Assembly (NCBI GenBank): GCA_943735955.1
Contig: OX030956.1
Span: 297,001 to 361,000 of the forward strand
Reading direction: 5' to 3'
Length of the DNA stretch: 64,000 bases
DNA from: Piscicola geometra
Lineage: Eukaryota > Annelida > Clitellata > Hirudinida > Piscicolidae
Shown: positions 27,152-38,962 of the stretch, piece by piece
Layout of the letters: each line of letters starts with the position of its first letter
How positions within the stretch are numbered: the first letter of the stretch is position 1
Notes under the pieces: generated by a model
The model's input: the letters and a program-made list of their open reading frames with translations, nothing else
Database searches by the model: none
Told to the model about the DNA's origin: nothing
Translations under genes and position numbers: made by a program

Positions 27152-27327
27152 TGACCTATCAGCGGGCATCGAGGTAGTCAGAAGATGGCGAACGAAAGGG
27201 GCTTAGAGATGCGGAGACACGACGGCAAAGACAAGTTATGCACGATGATGCGGATTATCAGGCGCAAAAACTTATCAATCATGCACGAACCTTCCACAAC
27301 GCCAGCGTTATTTATTGCTAAATTTGT
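27152..27327 (+). CDS. Candidate exon, basic, function unknown
   Basis: A GC-richer island with about 58 open codons (contains MANERGLEMRRHDGKDK, then MMRIIRRKN) ending at a GTAAGT donor at 27328 in phase 0. The upstream limit is the in-frame TGA at 27149-27151. Supported only by composition and the donor. Confidence 0.2.
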
Positions 27328-29734
27328 AAGTTTATTTTGAAAGTTTCTCGTTTTAATTCCCTAATCCTTGACACCATTATTCATCACATTTTCATGTTTA
27401 GTTTCTCGTTGCAAGGCTTCAGAATTTTTTTTCCGATTCATTAATATTTTTGATAACTATTTACTATTTTTCTCAAGTTGCTTGTTGTCTCGAGATAACT
27501 GGATTCGAATTCATCCATGAGCTTTGGAATCTATAAAAAAATTGTTTATGTTTCATTCTCGTTGATTGAGTCACTTCAAACAATCTTCACATTCACTTTT
27601 CACATGAAACATCTTGGGCTCAAAAGCACTTTAAACTATTTTTTTGTTTGGTCGAACGAACAAACCTGAAAAACACTATGAAGCTTTTTTTTGTTTATAC
27701 TTATTTTTTCATTTGATAGAAATAATGATGTTTTCAGATTATATGCATTTTCTCTACTTTTTTATGTGTTGAACTAGAATAGATGACTGGTATACATTCA
27801 AGGGAGATCTGTACTCGTCAACTAATAATTATATGTATTTTCAAATTGAAAAATATTGACACTTTCATGCTACTTAATTGCAGCCAATAAATTTTTTTAG
27901 TAAAAGTTAGATTTTTTTTTCAACTAAACTGTAAAATAAATCAATATTTTTTTCAAACGTCTGAAGTTTTTGGTATTATGAAGTACTATAAAAAATTGCG
28001 AAATTCTTTCAGCTTTAAAATATTGAAGACATTAGTTTTTTTTAAATCTTTGTATTCTAATACTGCTTTATTACAAGACATTTGAAAGTGAGTTTAAAGA
28101 ATATGATTTTTCACCTAATCTTTTCAATATTGATGAAAAAATTCAAAACTTGAAAGCAAAAAGTAATTCAGATAAAAGCTTATCATAATATGATATCGTT
28201 GATGCGGCAGTGCATTGCGGCCCACATTTCTTCGAAAACCACGAAAGATTTACGCAGGATCTATGTCTTGGCACGCATGCATCAATCCGTCGCAAAAACA
28301 TCAACTGAGATGTCTTCTATTTGCACCAATCAAATCACTCAACTAATCAAAGCAGAGCTTTTAATGAAACAATTTATGAACCGTATATTTTGTTGGTTTT
28401 CCGTTGCCAGAAGGGAAAAAATTGTGTGTTTTTTTGGTCTGGAAACTCTTCTTGATCAAATCTCTACGTGACTTGAATTTGAAATAGTCGTCTAAGATAC
28501 TTTGTATTTAAATTTTAAAATCTTTATAGATACCAGCAATCTGTCTATCTCATCTGTGGCACATCAACTGGCCACAATTTCAATTCCAGTTGTCTCTTTT
28601 TCACAGAATTATCCGCAAGGACAACAAAAGTTTCCGCTAGAATAATTGATTAAAAGCGAAATTTTTGTTGATACCTGCAAGTGAATAAATGAAGAAAAGC
28701 TTTTTCGAAAAAGTTTGATGACAATGAATTGCGAGATGAATGGTAGAAAAAAAAGTTCTTAATTAATTAGATAAAAATTTATAAAGAAAGTAAACTAACA
28801 GAAATATATAATATTATTTATGATATAGCTTTTGCTCACTGTTCATTTGTTCACTGCTATAGGTACAAGCATGAAAGGGCGAATTGGTGATAGAATATTA
28901 GATAGACAGATAATCGATTGATTAATAAAGCTACGTATTCCGTTGTTGAATGAAAGATTTATAATTGATGAATTGAAAGATGGGGGATGGATTAATAGAT
29001 CAATGGATGAATTGATAGATAGGAGATAGATAAATGGATGAAAGAATATAATTTTTTTTTGATAGTAAATGACGAATAGAAAAATATTTTTATTTGATAA
29101 AAACCTTTAAAAAAATGTTTACAATATATGATAATATAATCGACAGGCGATAGCGTTCAATAATTTAAATAGATTCAATCTTTATAATAGTTTTTGGCAA
29201 AATTCGATGCAGTCACAGTTCAAAAAACAAACTCATAAAAATGTCGAGCAGATTCTGCCATGAAAAGACATGTCGTAAAGCAAACTAGAAATAGACAACA
29301 ACAATGTCACCACAAGCAATGCTAAGTTTTGTTTCACTAGTCAGAATAAAGCGAAAAAACAGTAGATTGTAAGAAAAAAACAATAATAATAATGAAAATC
29401 CTAAAGCTTAACAACTTCTCTATAACATTGGAAAAAAGTATTTGATAAACAAATTTTTACTTTTTTTTTGCCTAAAATTTTTCCCCGATATGGTTTCAAT
29501 GTAAATATAAAAAAAGAAGAATAAATACTTTTATTTTCCTCCAAACATAGAAATTGTTTTCTTATTCTGCCTATTTTGAAGTATACAAGTTATTTTGCTT
29601 TTCTTCCTTATCTCCCTTCCTTTTAGATATGCAATTCCACAGCGGCAGGACTTTATCTCTTCATTATTCCGTTTCAAAGATTTAACAATTCAATTAAATA
29701 CCAAGTAAACAATTTAACTTTCTTTTTATATTGA

Positions 29735-30141
29735 AAAATACTATTAGCATTTAATCTAACTCTTTATACACCACCCTCTTCATTAGCGGCCTCACAAGTT
29801 CACGCAAAAGTAAATTACAACGAGCAAAATAGCCAAAGAGCTTATTACAGACACGAAGAAAAATACAAAACGTCCAAGAGTCACAGCAACTACTACTACA
29901 AAAGCCACAACGTTAAGCACAAAATCATCTTAAACGACATCAGCCACCACCACAACCACATCGACCACCACCACAACGAGTACCCAAGCCACAGCCACGA
30001 AGGAGAGTCTGATTGCGGCAGCGATTCGATGTGGCGGCAGCAGGCGCAGGAATGTCCACGAAGACTCCTCAGTGCCGTCGACTCCTTGCAGTCTGGAGTG
30101 GACATTTGGGTGTCTGAAGGTCTTCTTTCTTCCACTTGTTT
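29735..30141 (+). CDS. Candidate His-rich exon, possibly of the gene at the right end
   Basis: A + frame stays open for 136 codons (in-frame TGA before it at 29732 and after it at 30143). A strong donor GTGAGT begins at 30142, leaving phase 2. Possible acceptors lie at 29785 (CATTAG) and 29848 (ATTACAG). The translation is Asn/Tyr/His/Ser-rich (for example SHHHNHIDHHHNEYPSHSHE) and then becomes GC-rich with DCGSDSMWRQQAQECPRRLL and SGVDIWVSEGLLSSTC. Composition resembles the long frame at 62235-64000. The antisense ORF at 29896-30135 is its shadow. No family recognised. Confidence 0.35.
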
Positions 30142-30149
30142 GTGAGTAG

Positions 30150-33100
30150 AGCGGATTTGTACTAGAGTGGTTGCTTGGTTTAGTGCTTGCGTGGTTGTGG
30201 GGAAGCGCTAACGTGGCAATAATGGTTGCGTGTTGGTGGTGGAGATCTCTGCATGACTGAGCTTTGGAGTGGAATGGTTTGGAGTGGAGTGTTCAGGACA
30301 CGAGTAGAAAGTAAAGTTTTGGGGGATCGAAAAGTGTTTTTGATGGTTAAAACTTTCACAATTACTAATAAACATAATTTATTATGTTTTTAAAAGGTTG
30401 GGAAAAATTTGGTATTTTGAAAACTTGAACGGCTTTAAACAAAGTTCATTATGGCAAAGTCTTGGAAGTATTTAGAACACGCGAAAAGACATTTGCGTAC
30501 AAAAAAATCTTGTAAATTACTTTTGTAAATTATTTTCTTAGTATCGAAATTATGAATTTGAAAACTTTTTGAAAATACACAAGTTTATTTCCATCTAAAT
30601 TATCATTTTAAAAAGTTCTTAAAATAAGTTTAAAGTCGACCATAATACGCTATTACCAGGCTTGTATACTTAAATGACATTAAGTTTAGGGAGTTAAAAC
30701 CACGCAGATCTTTTGACCTCTATAATGGTTATTAACGCATCATTAAGAATCTAATTTTTTTTATAAATTTGTATTCCTAAAATTCGTTATTAAATTATTT
30801 TATTTTGAAAAATTTAAAAAAAAAGAATTTAATCAAATTTTTATTTACAAAGCTTGTTTCAATGCAAGGATTATCGGTAGTGCGCTTTTAAACCCATGTT
30901 TGTTGAAGGAAATACTGTTTTTTCTCATTGCTTTTGATACTAGAAAAATTGAATTTACAACAGTTCAAAAGATAGTTTTGAAGTATGCTAAAAGATAAAT
31001 TAAACAGAAAACTTTGAATTGAGCAGGTCAAAGATTTAAAACTGATTCATAATGCTCATTATATTTTAATTTTAAAACCTAAAACAAAAACTTTTTTAAA
31101 TAAATTTAAATTTTCTATACTTTTTTTAAATACGTAAAAAACTATGAAAAAGAAGAAACATTCCTCGATTATTAATAACATTTGGAATATTTGCGTCAAA
31201 AAGTCATATTCAAAAGTATAAAAATGTTTTTTTGACCTATTTAAAACTTAGAACTCTAAAATAATGAGAATAAAAAAGATTAAGCCAGTGGAAGTAAGGC
31301 ATCAGCGCAAAGTGAACAAACACACTGGTGAAAAGATGTACGAACAGAGATGTCATTAAACAAACTTCCTGATTAAGCGACAGCTCGACATTTTGTTTAT
31401 TAGCTACGAGCACGTCAGTAGCATGCTTTCGCAACCACACTGCCATGTCTTGCGCTCCAGGTGCACCTCTTAATGGCCTTTCTAGATGCTCACTCGTCTC
31501 GTCTCAAGCTCTTGAAAAAAAGTTGTTTTTATATTCTTATTTTCTTTAAAAAAATATTTTACCTGTTTTTAACTACTTTGAGTTTTTTAATTTATAGTTT
31601 ATCCCAGATTGAAAGCCATCTCGCCTCTACCCTCCATTTTATAAACTACTATCAAATTTTCGCTTCGAGAACTAACCCACCACTATTTATTGCTTCATTT
31701 ACAACATAACTAAATATACTTTCCGATACTTTTTTTGTGTTCTTCATTTATCTTGCTCAGCTCCATTCATTCCTCATATTCTTTGTTGATTAGCGTTTGT
31801 CTGCCTTGTCAGAGTGGATATACCGAGCACAAATCAAAAGTCAATCAATGCACAAGCTTTTTTATTTTTTTCTGTCGAATTTACATTCGTCACAACGTGT
31901 AATATTATGAAAGCTTGATTAATAAATATATCAGAGTTTTATATTTGTTTGTTAAGAATTGAAGGTTCTCGACCATAGACCTCAATTTTTTTCCCAATTT
32001 ACTGTATTCTCTTTCGATTTGTAAATAAATATTTTTTAAAAGTTTCATTTATAAAAATATTTAACAAAAAAGTTTCATGTTCAAAAGGTGTTTTATTAAT
32101 TCAAAGGTTGTTTAATTAATATTCTTAGATGCATAATAAAATACTGTCTAAAATGTTTGAGCGCATCTCTAAATGCTTTTTAAATAGATGCAGTGACCGG
32201 GTTTCATTTGTCTTCCTCCACACGCTTTGAATAAAACGATGAAATTGCAACGAAATTATAGGAGTGCCCATAAATTAGAGCATCTCAAAGAACCCGCACT
32301 TCAATCGTTCGTTCAAAGCGAACTCTCTAATAGTTAAGTTGATGCACGTGTATTTCATTTGAGTCAAACATTAATCTTCTATTTTTATATTTTATCAAGA
32401 ATAAATTAAGTTGATTAGATTGAAATAAAATAAATCTTTAAGATTCCACTTTTTAATTTCGAAGTGAAATATTAACTGAATAGGAGCAAACAATCATGAA
32501 AATATTTAGTTGACATAATATTTTTCTATAAATATTTTCTAAACTAAGGTTTATTCAACCTAGTATTTTTCTTAATGAATTTAAAAAGAAAAAACCAGAT
32601 ATTAATTACAGAGATAAGACTTCAAAGCTTCAAGCTAAAACTTCCAACAAAGATTTTGTGGAAAAGCCTCTTTCCGAATTTAAAAATCTTTCAGTAATTA
32701 TTGTTGCCATGACATTAATCATGTCGCACGCAAGCTTCCGAGCATGTTACAGCCTTCTATAATTAAATCTTGACATCCATTAAGACATGACCAGTAAACA
32801 ACTTTTAGGCTTAAATATCCTCCTCCTGCATCCAGCACCCTTTGTGCTCCCGTCGGAACCACTCACCACATCACCACATCACAGCAACACAGCAGCACAG
32901 CGATGCCAAAACTAAAAGTCCCATTTTCTTCAAAGCAAGCGTCCTAACTCACCGTGATAATTCATCATTTTCCGACTAACTAATTCTTGTTCATTAGGCG
33001 CGTAGAACGCAAATGTCTTCTTTTCCACTCCGTTTGGTCGTTTCCACACGCATCAGAGCGCTTCTTTTTAGTTGCAGACATCGCCGATGAAAAAGGCGAA

Positions 33101-33740
33101 AAGGCGGGAAAGGAAATTAAGTTGTTAAATTAAAAGGCCTCTTTGGCGCTCTTCTATAAATAACTTAACCTTGCAGGCACGCCCGGATGACGATGCGTTG
33201 CTAAATTTTCTCGCTCCACTGAAGCGAACGACTTTACGATTGCTTGTCGTTGCCGCTATCGACGTCTGTGTATATATGTGTTTGTGTGTGTTAATGTGTG
33301 TGTGTGCGTGTGTATGTATGTATCAGTATATATGTGTTTGTGTTATGTGTGTGTGTATCATTATGTATATTTTATATTATGGAAATACTTTTTTCCAGTG
33401 AGTCTTCAGTGCCACTTCTGAGAAATGATTCTTCAAAAGTCAAAGAAAAACGTTTAAAATATTTTAAAAAGTTTGGCTGAAGTGTAAAGAATTGATTAAA
33501 TTAATTCAAACATAAAGTTTTCTTACTCAATTTCATAGGGTAAATTCAATCATTGATTTTATTTCAATTTAAACGTGACTTGGAGCGTAATTAAACTTTA
33601 TTCAGAGCGTAACCTGATTTAGAAGCCGATTTAGTGCTTCTGTCCTTCTCACTCAACAAGTTACTATTTTAATCACTTTCAAATCGTTTCTATTTTCTAT
33701 ATCTTTTTCGATTTTTTATTTCGTAACAATACTTTCGCAA
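30150..33740. other. AT-rich region with candidate small exons at its right end
   Basis: No established gene. At 33064-33078 a strong acceptor (CTTTTTAGTTGCAG) precedes a short acidic/Lys-rich frame. A second acceptor at 33174 is listed separately. The ORFs at 31237-31446 (-) and 31461-31709 (+) overlap antisense and lack support. Confidence 0.5.
33175..33267 (+). CDS. Candidate exon, function unknown
   Basis: An acceptor with a plausible branch site (TAACTTAACCTTGCAG, about 33161-33176) leads into a GC-rich frame reading ARPDDDALLNFLAPLKRTTL and a short hydrophobic stretch. Past about 33267 the frame is GT repeat (Cys/Val), so an exon would have to end near the GTGTAT at 33268. Boundaries may be off by a few bases. 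Confidence 0.22.
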
Positions 33741-33744
33741 TTAA

Positions 33745-35531
33745 CCCATTAACGCATGACTCAAAGGAATTAATTAATTTTGTTACATTTTATTGAAAAA
33801 CTGATTATAAAAAATAAAATCAAAAAATTAGTCTGAAATATTTTATACAAAAAAAGTTATAATGAAAATAAAAAATGTCCTTTAAAAAGGACACTATGCA
33901 TTGCTACTGACGGTAATCACGATTCATGGTAGATGCTGAAGCACTCCAAATGTAAAGCTACATTACATTCAAGGCATTTCTTTTCCACTTTCTTTCCACA
34001 TTGCTTGCATTATTTTTTGGCCATCTTCAATTTTACCAATAAAATGATCTTTTCCATCGTATCGGACATCTGCAACACGCTTTTAGCTAAATTCATGGAT
34101 TCTTTTTTTTCTTTTTTGATCTGTTTGAAACCATATGAAAAAATTATAAATATTTCAGTATAACATGGAGTGTCTTTTGGTAAGCATTTTATTAGTTTAG
34201 ATACCACTGATCCACCAAGTCCTAATTCGCTATTGAACTCTTCCGAGGCTCCTTGATACGGGTAACAGTTTACCAAATACCCAAGCCTATTATTTAGGCA
34301 CCAAACTTTATATCCAAACCTTATGGGTTTTCCTCTGATAAACTGTTTTGATGAATGCCTTCCATAATATGGAACCATTGATTCATCAATCGCCAAATGA
34401 CATTCTTTGGGCCAAAATTTGAGAAATCTTTCATTCATAGCATCAAATAATGGACGCACTTTGGCCATCTTGTCTAACTTATTAATTTTCTCGTTGTCAT
34501 TGCAATGCAAATATCTTAATAACTCTTCAAATCTGTTGACAGTCTTACAGCTAGATTGTGTACATCGTCGCTCTGTTCCCAGTACATCCTGCGGTTGGCC
34601 AAAGGAACATAACCTGAAAGCATGAGTAAAGCCAGCACCACTCTATATTCATTTTCAGTAGCATTCAGCTGTTTTAGTTTTTGGCTGTCATATAAATTTG
34701 ACATGTCTGTTATTAGCTTGATGACTGGTACATCCAAAAATAAATTAACCAATGTGAGAGGAGACATGTTTTCTAAATTTGGTTTGTTCTCTGAACTATT
34801 ATCTGCCAATAATCCAGTAGTAATGTCTTTTTTGGTCCATCTCCGATCAATTTTACTTTTTTTTAGCTGGCCTTTTTACAGCAGTTTCTTCTCTACTTAT
34901 AGTGGTTTTCTCTTCCCCAATTTTGGAAATTACTATTTCTGCTTCTGCATTTAGCTGGTTTCTTGATAAATTATCTAGGGTACCTTCACCATCTTCGGGT
35001 CCACTATCCTCATCAGAGCAGTTTGGGTCAGTAGGAGGAATAATGTCTATATCTGCTGAAAAGAAATCATTGTCATCTTCCAAAATACTAATGACTTCAT
35101 GAAGAGCGAATCTGAAAATAATTGTTTTTACCATCAGTATTACTGCATAGCGTCCTTAAAAAAGGACACTCAATAAAACACAGTTTTTGGAAATAATATT
35201 ACATGTAAAATGAAATTTATTTTAAAATAAGATATAAGAATGAATAACAATAAAATAATGTTATAAATTATGAATGGTAGACATTAAATAAAATTATAAA
35301 TAATTTTTTTTCATGAGCCATGACAAAAACACAAAAAATTTAGTTATCGCCTCGAAAAATCAGAATATCGAAACAATCTATCAATTTCAAATCACCAAAA
35401 TTTTTTTAAACAAAGACTTCAGTTTATATAGAACAGGATTAGTTGCAAAGATAATAAATATAATCAAGATAACTATTATAAAAAAAACTTTTTATTGCTG
35501 TCCTTAAAAAAGGACAGTATGCGTTAATGGG
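33745..35531 (-). mobile_element. piggyBac DNA transposon, internally deleted
   Basis: A 1787-bp element flanked on both sides by the piggyBac target duplication TTAA (33741-33744 and 35532-35535). It begins with CCCATTAACGCAT and ends with its exact inverse complement (13-bp terminal inverted repeats). Short palindromes of the form GTCCTT..AAAGGAC occur at 33876-33893, 35152-35167 and 35499-35516, presumably subterminal transposase-binding or hairpin sites. It carries transposase remnants on the - strand. Cleanly delimited, but not autonomous. Confidence 0.92.
33917..35134 (-). pseudogene. piggyBac transposase remnant
   Basis: Read on the - strand. An acidic N-terminal part (35134-34856) contains the family-typical SDEDSGPED. 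Then comes the DDE_Tnp_1_7 start, with RRWTKKDITT and MSPLTLVNLFLD (about 34845-34730) and SGYVPLANRRMYW (about 34625-34580). The next block is RFEELLRYLHCNDN to IRFGYKVW (about 34530-34310), which includes the first catalytic Asp in AIDESM. Last is a Cys-rich zinc-binding tail with CKQCGKK, CLEC and HLEC, ending at TGA 33919-33917. Lesions: a frame change at an 8-A run near 34856, another near 34530, and loss of the centre of the catalytic domain after CLPKDTP (about 34180), so the later catalytic acids are missing. Not functional. Confidence 0.88.
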
Positions 35532-36035
35532 TTAAGATTTAAGCGGAATTTTCAGCTCGCATGTCAAATCCGTTTTGCGAAAGAAGTTTTTAAAATTTTA
35601 AAATTTCACAATTGTGAATGCAAAAAGCTCAAAAAAAGATATTTACAAACACAAAATTAAAATAAAGTCTTAGATTTTTTTCAACAATTTTGACTTTTTA
35701 GAATGATTAATACCATGAATGGGAGCTCAGAGTGTTAACCAAAACACTTTAAAGTACTTTATATGGAATACATCAAGCAAGAATTTAAATAAAAGTTTTC
35801 TAAGGTTTCCTTCTAATATTCCACTCTTCCAAACTGCACTTCCATGATATCCAACTGACCATTTTGTTGTTCAATTTCCTAGAATGTCTTATAAATGCAT
35901 TGCTTCTTTATACACGCTCATTTTATACACGTTTATATCAATAATCCGGTCCTTTTTTAAAATTCATTATTTACTTTTCGTAAGAGTTTGAGAACATATT
36001 TAATTAGTAAATGTATTTTTTAGTGTTTTTAAATT

Positions 36036-36091
36036 TAATAAAAAGCGCTATATAAATGTATTTGATTGATTGGTTGATTGATTGATTGGTT
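36036..36091 (+). repeat. L2-like retroposon 3' tail (copy 2)
   Basis: AAAAAGCGCTATATAAATG followed by TGATTGATTGG-type units. This is the characteristic 3' end of L2-clade LINEs and of SINEs mobilised by them. Only the tail is recognisable. A diverged copy is at 7484-7534. Confidence 0.55.
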
Positions 36092-36235
36092 TTACCAAGA
36101 CTTTGTAATCGTTCAAGTCTTTTCAATCCCTTAATGAAACTTTTTAAATTATTTTACTAAAAATTCATAATTTTTGTATTGGATTTTATTATATCATTTC
36201 AATAGCTGGCCTTTAGAAAAGCTTCAAATATATTT

Positions 36236-36560
36236 TAAAATTGATTAATTTGCCATTGCATAGCATTCTTAGGCGTTTCTAAAACTGGGCACCTAACCGT
36301 CAATCCGTTTAAAAGTTATCAAATATTGTAATATTTTCGTGAATTATTTAACTTTCAAATTAACACTCAATTGATTAACTGACTAATCAAACTCGATTAC
36401 ATTATACATCCAATAATCCGGAATTTTAATAACCTGGACCTGATATACCTAAAAAAATATATTTTTAAATTGATTAATTTGCCATTGCATAGCATTCTTA
36501 GGCGTTATACATCCAATAATCCGGAATTTTAATAACCTGGACCTGATATACCTAAAAAGT
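36236..36560 (+). repeat. Local interspersed duplication (two blocks copied)
   Basis: Block A (TTGATTAATTTGCCATTGCA to TTAGGCGTT) occurs at about 36241-36278 and again at about 36471-36506. Block B (ATACATCCAATAATCCGG to GATATACCTAAAAA) occurs at about 36402-36456 and again at about 36506-36558. The copies are nearly identical, so the event is recent. The second A runs straight into the second B. Confidence 0.85.
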
Positions 36561-36989
36561 GTGTCGAGGAAAGTCCGGTCAAAACAATCGCTTTTTAGAA
36601 TTTTTATGTGGAGGATTAACTCCTAGATACTACTTTTCTCGAAAGAAAACTTTCATCTCGCGGATGAAACAAATTTTATTGTGTTTTTACTTTGTCTCAT
36701 TTGTATTTTTTCCATTGTCATTTAAATCTTTCATAAATATTTATTTTAATACAACAACACAAATGAAGTTTTATTTTAATGTTTTGAACTCATATTTAGA
36801 TTTTTCATTGAATAAAATAATTATTGAAAAAGTTAAAGCTCTAACGTTTAATGATAACTTCCTTACTAATTTAGATAAATTCCGTTTGGTTGAGAAAAAT
36901 AACTATTTGGCAAAAGTATTTTGATTGCTCTTGATTGCTGGGCGCAAGCTTTGATCAGCTAAATATTGTAATAAAATGATCAAAAGAAA

Positions 36990-37072
36990 GATAGTGGTGA
37001 TGGTAGTGATGATGGTGATGAAGATGGTGATGATGATGGTGATGAAGATAATGATGATGATGGTGATGAAGG
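36990..37072 (+). repeat. GAT/GGT trinucleotide repeat
   Basis: An imperfect (GATGGT)n/(GAT)n tract about 80 bp long; no coding signal. Confidence 0.8.
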
Positions 37073-38184
37073 TAAAATAGATATTTCAAACGAACGATTC
37101 ACAGGGGAAAAAATAATCAATGGAATTATTAACATAAAAATGTCATTACTCTACTCATTTTTAAGCTTTCTTATGTAATACTTGCAATGTTTTTGAATAA
37201 TTAAAAACTTTACATTTTTATTTTTTAGTTTTCATTTAATTTAAGTAAGGATAAAATTAAGTGCTGTAAATTTATGGATAAAAAACTAAGTTTTCCTATA
37301 AGTGGTTTTTGGAGAAATGTATATTTTTTTAAATAATTAATATTTATAGAATTAATTAATCGAAGAGAATCCAAATAATTATAATCTATTAGGTTTTTTT
37401 TTCAATTGTTTCTTTTCGTTTTTGCAGTTTTAACAAGCGGTTTTTTAGTCTGAATGCAATAGAGACTCATTAGTTTCCCCAAAATTAATTTTTTTTATTT
37501 GAAATTTTTCAAATGAAAAAAATAATTGTTGAAAAAAATATTGTGAAGGTAGCTTTAAAAAACGGGAAAAAAATTTTTTTTAAAACAAAAAATATTGTTA
37601 ATACAAACAACAATTATAGTACAATTTCGCAATGAAAAATATAAAAACAGCCAGAAACCACCTGAAATAGGATAAAAAATACTTTTTCGGAAGGTTATCA
37701 TTTTTTCAAAAAGTCACTGTGCCCGATTATTGGATTTTGAGAGTGTAATGGCCGTCGTGGGAAGGCGTCGAACAAACGAGTAGAAGCTTCCGCAATTCCT
37801 TGCTTCTTAAAGCTCCGAGGCCTCCATAAATCACCTGCACATGACGGACTACAAATTCTTGATTAATGTATGCTTTCCTTTGAAGATAAAAGCTACGAAA
37901 ATTTTAGAAACAGATAGGGGTTTTCATTAAAAAGCAAATTAATTAATAAGTGAATAAGAACGTGCATTTATTTATCTATCAATCGCTTGAATTTTTACAA
38001 ATTGTATAGATGGTTAATAAGCTTTTTTTTTAAATTGTGAAACTTTTTTTCTAAACAAAATGCTATATATAAATTGAATTCAAAAATGTAATACACCATA
38101 CAGCTTTGAAACATATGTTTGCATAGGTATCATTACGACCTTTCATACGCATTCCTACTTTTACATATGTAGTATTATTTATAA

Positions 38185-38230
38185 CCGAATGGTCTTGAAC
38201 CTCTTTCGGGTTTACGCCAAGTTAATAATA
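38185..38230 (+). repeat. Dispersed repeat end, forward copy
   Basis: TGGTCTTGAACCTC..CGGGTTTACGCCAAGTTAATAATA. The same motif with a few differences occurs in reverse orientation at 48065-48112, which marks it as a repeated element end, probably the 3' part of a SINE or other retroposon. Confidence 0.6.
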
Positions 38231-38692
38231 TTCGCGTTTTATTTTATTGAAAGAACAATTTTTATTTTTTAAATTTTAATTTGTTTTTAAAAGTATCTTG
38301 ACTATTGCAGACTAGTGTTTACTTTTAATCTTCAATACATCCATTTAAAAAAACAGCTGATTAATCTTTCTTGATTCTTCTTTTCAGACTTTAAAAACAT
38401 CCGATGTTCGAGATAAAAACGAATGATAAATTGACGTCGCCCTCACGTTGAATGACGTCACCAAGATAGTCTGATTGAAAACATAACGTTTCGAGACGTT
38501 TTAAAATGAAAAAAATAGTTTTTAAACGAAAAGTCGATTAAAGGTTCAGAAAAAAAGTTGATTTCAATTTTTTATCAATTAAAAAAAGATTTTTTTATTA
38601 ATTAAATGAGTTATTTCGACTTAAATGGATTTTAGAAGATTGCTCACACGAGAACCTCATGAGATACGAAAAGAAAAAAAACCGTAATCTAT

Positions 38693-38962
38693 ATTCTCGC
38701 TAAATAGCATATCTTGATGCTATATAGCAAAAAAAATTTATCGTAAAAATTCACGCTAAAATTATATTTTAGGGTTAGGGTAAGGTTAGGTTAAACGTTA
38801 AGAGCGATTATTTTTATTTTTATTGAGTTCATATATCTTGATAAGTTTTATTAAGATTTGTGATTGAGTAATTTTGATATTAACAAAGAATAAAAACTTG
38901 TTGCAGATTTTTGTATTCTGTATTTTGTATTATAACATCAAGATATGCTATTTAGCGAGAAT
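38693..38962. mobile_element. 270-bp inverted-repeat unit (MITE-like) with telomere-like motifs
   Basis: A perfect 27-bp inverted repeat (starting ATTCTCGCTAAATAGCATAT at 38693; inverse at 38936-38962) bounds a 270-bp unit. Inside, near 38772-38792, is AGGGTTAGGGTAAGGTTAGG, close to the (TTAGGG)n telomere repeat. Further partial copies of the inverted-repeat sequence follow immediately (38963-39010). No target duplication is evident, so the mobile-element label is tentative. Confidence 0.5.

Larger units (their letters stand above)
14050..29730. other. Long AT-rich region, no established gene
   Basis: About 15.7 kb dominated by poly-A/T-rich sequence. Weak coding hints are listed separately (16796-16921, 21968-22264, 27152-27327). 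The ORFs at 15450-15641, 21122-21394 (-), 23274-23522 (-) and 28190-28471 (+) are 60-93 codons long with no recognised motif; I do not call them genes. A perfect 10-bp hairpin (TGTGTGTACA / TGTACACACA) lies at about 20137-20162. Confidence 0.5.

Noticed and set aside
36559..36924. 121-codon + strand ORF
   Set aside because: Low-complexity Phe/Lys/Asn content, overlaps a recent duplication, and a length expected about once by chance in a window of this AT content.
38763..38800. True telomere or chromosome end
   Set aside because: Only about three imperfect TTAGGG-like units inside a short inverted-repeat unit, with unique sequence on both sides.
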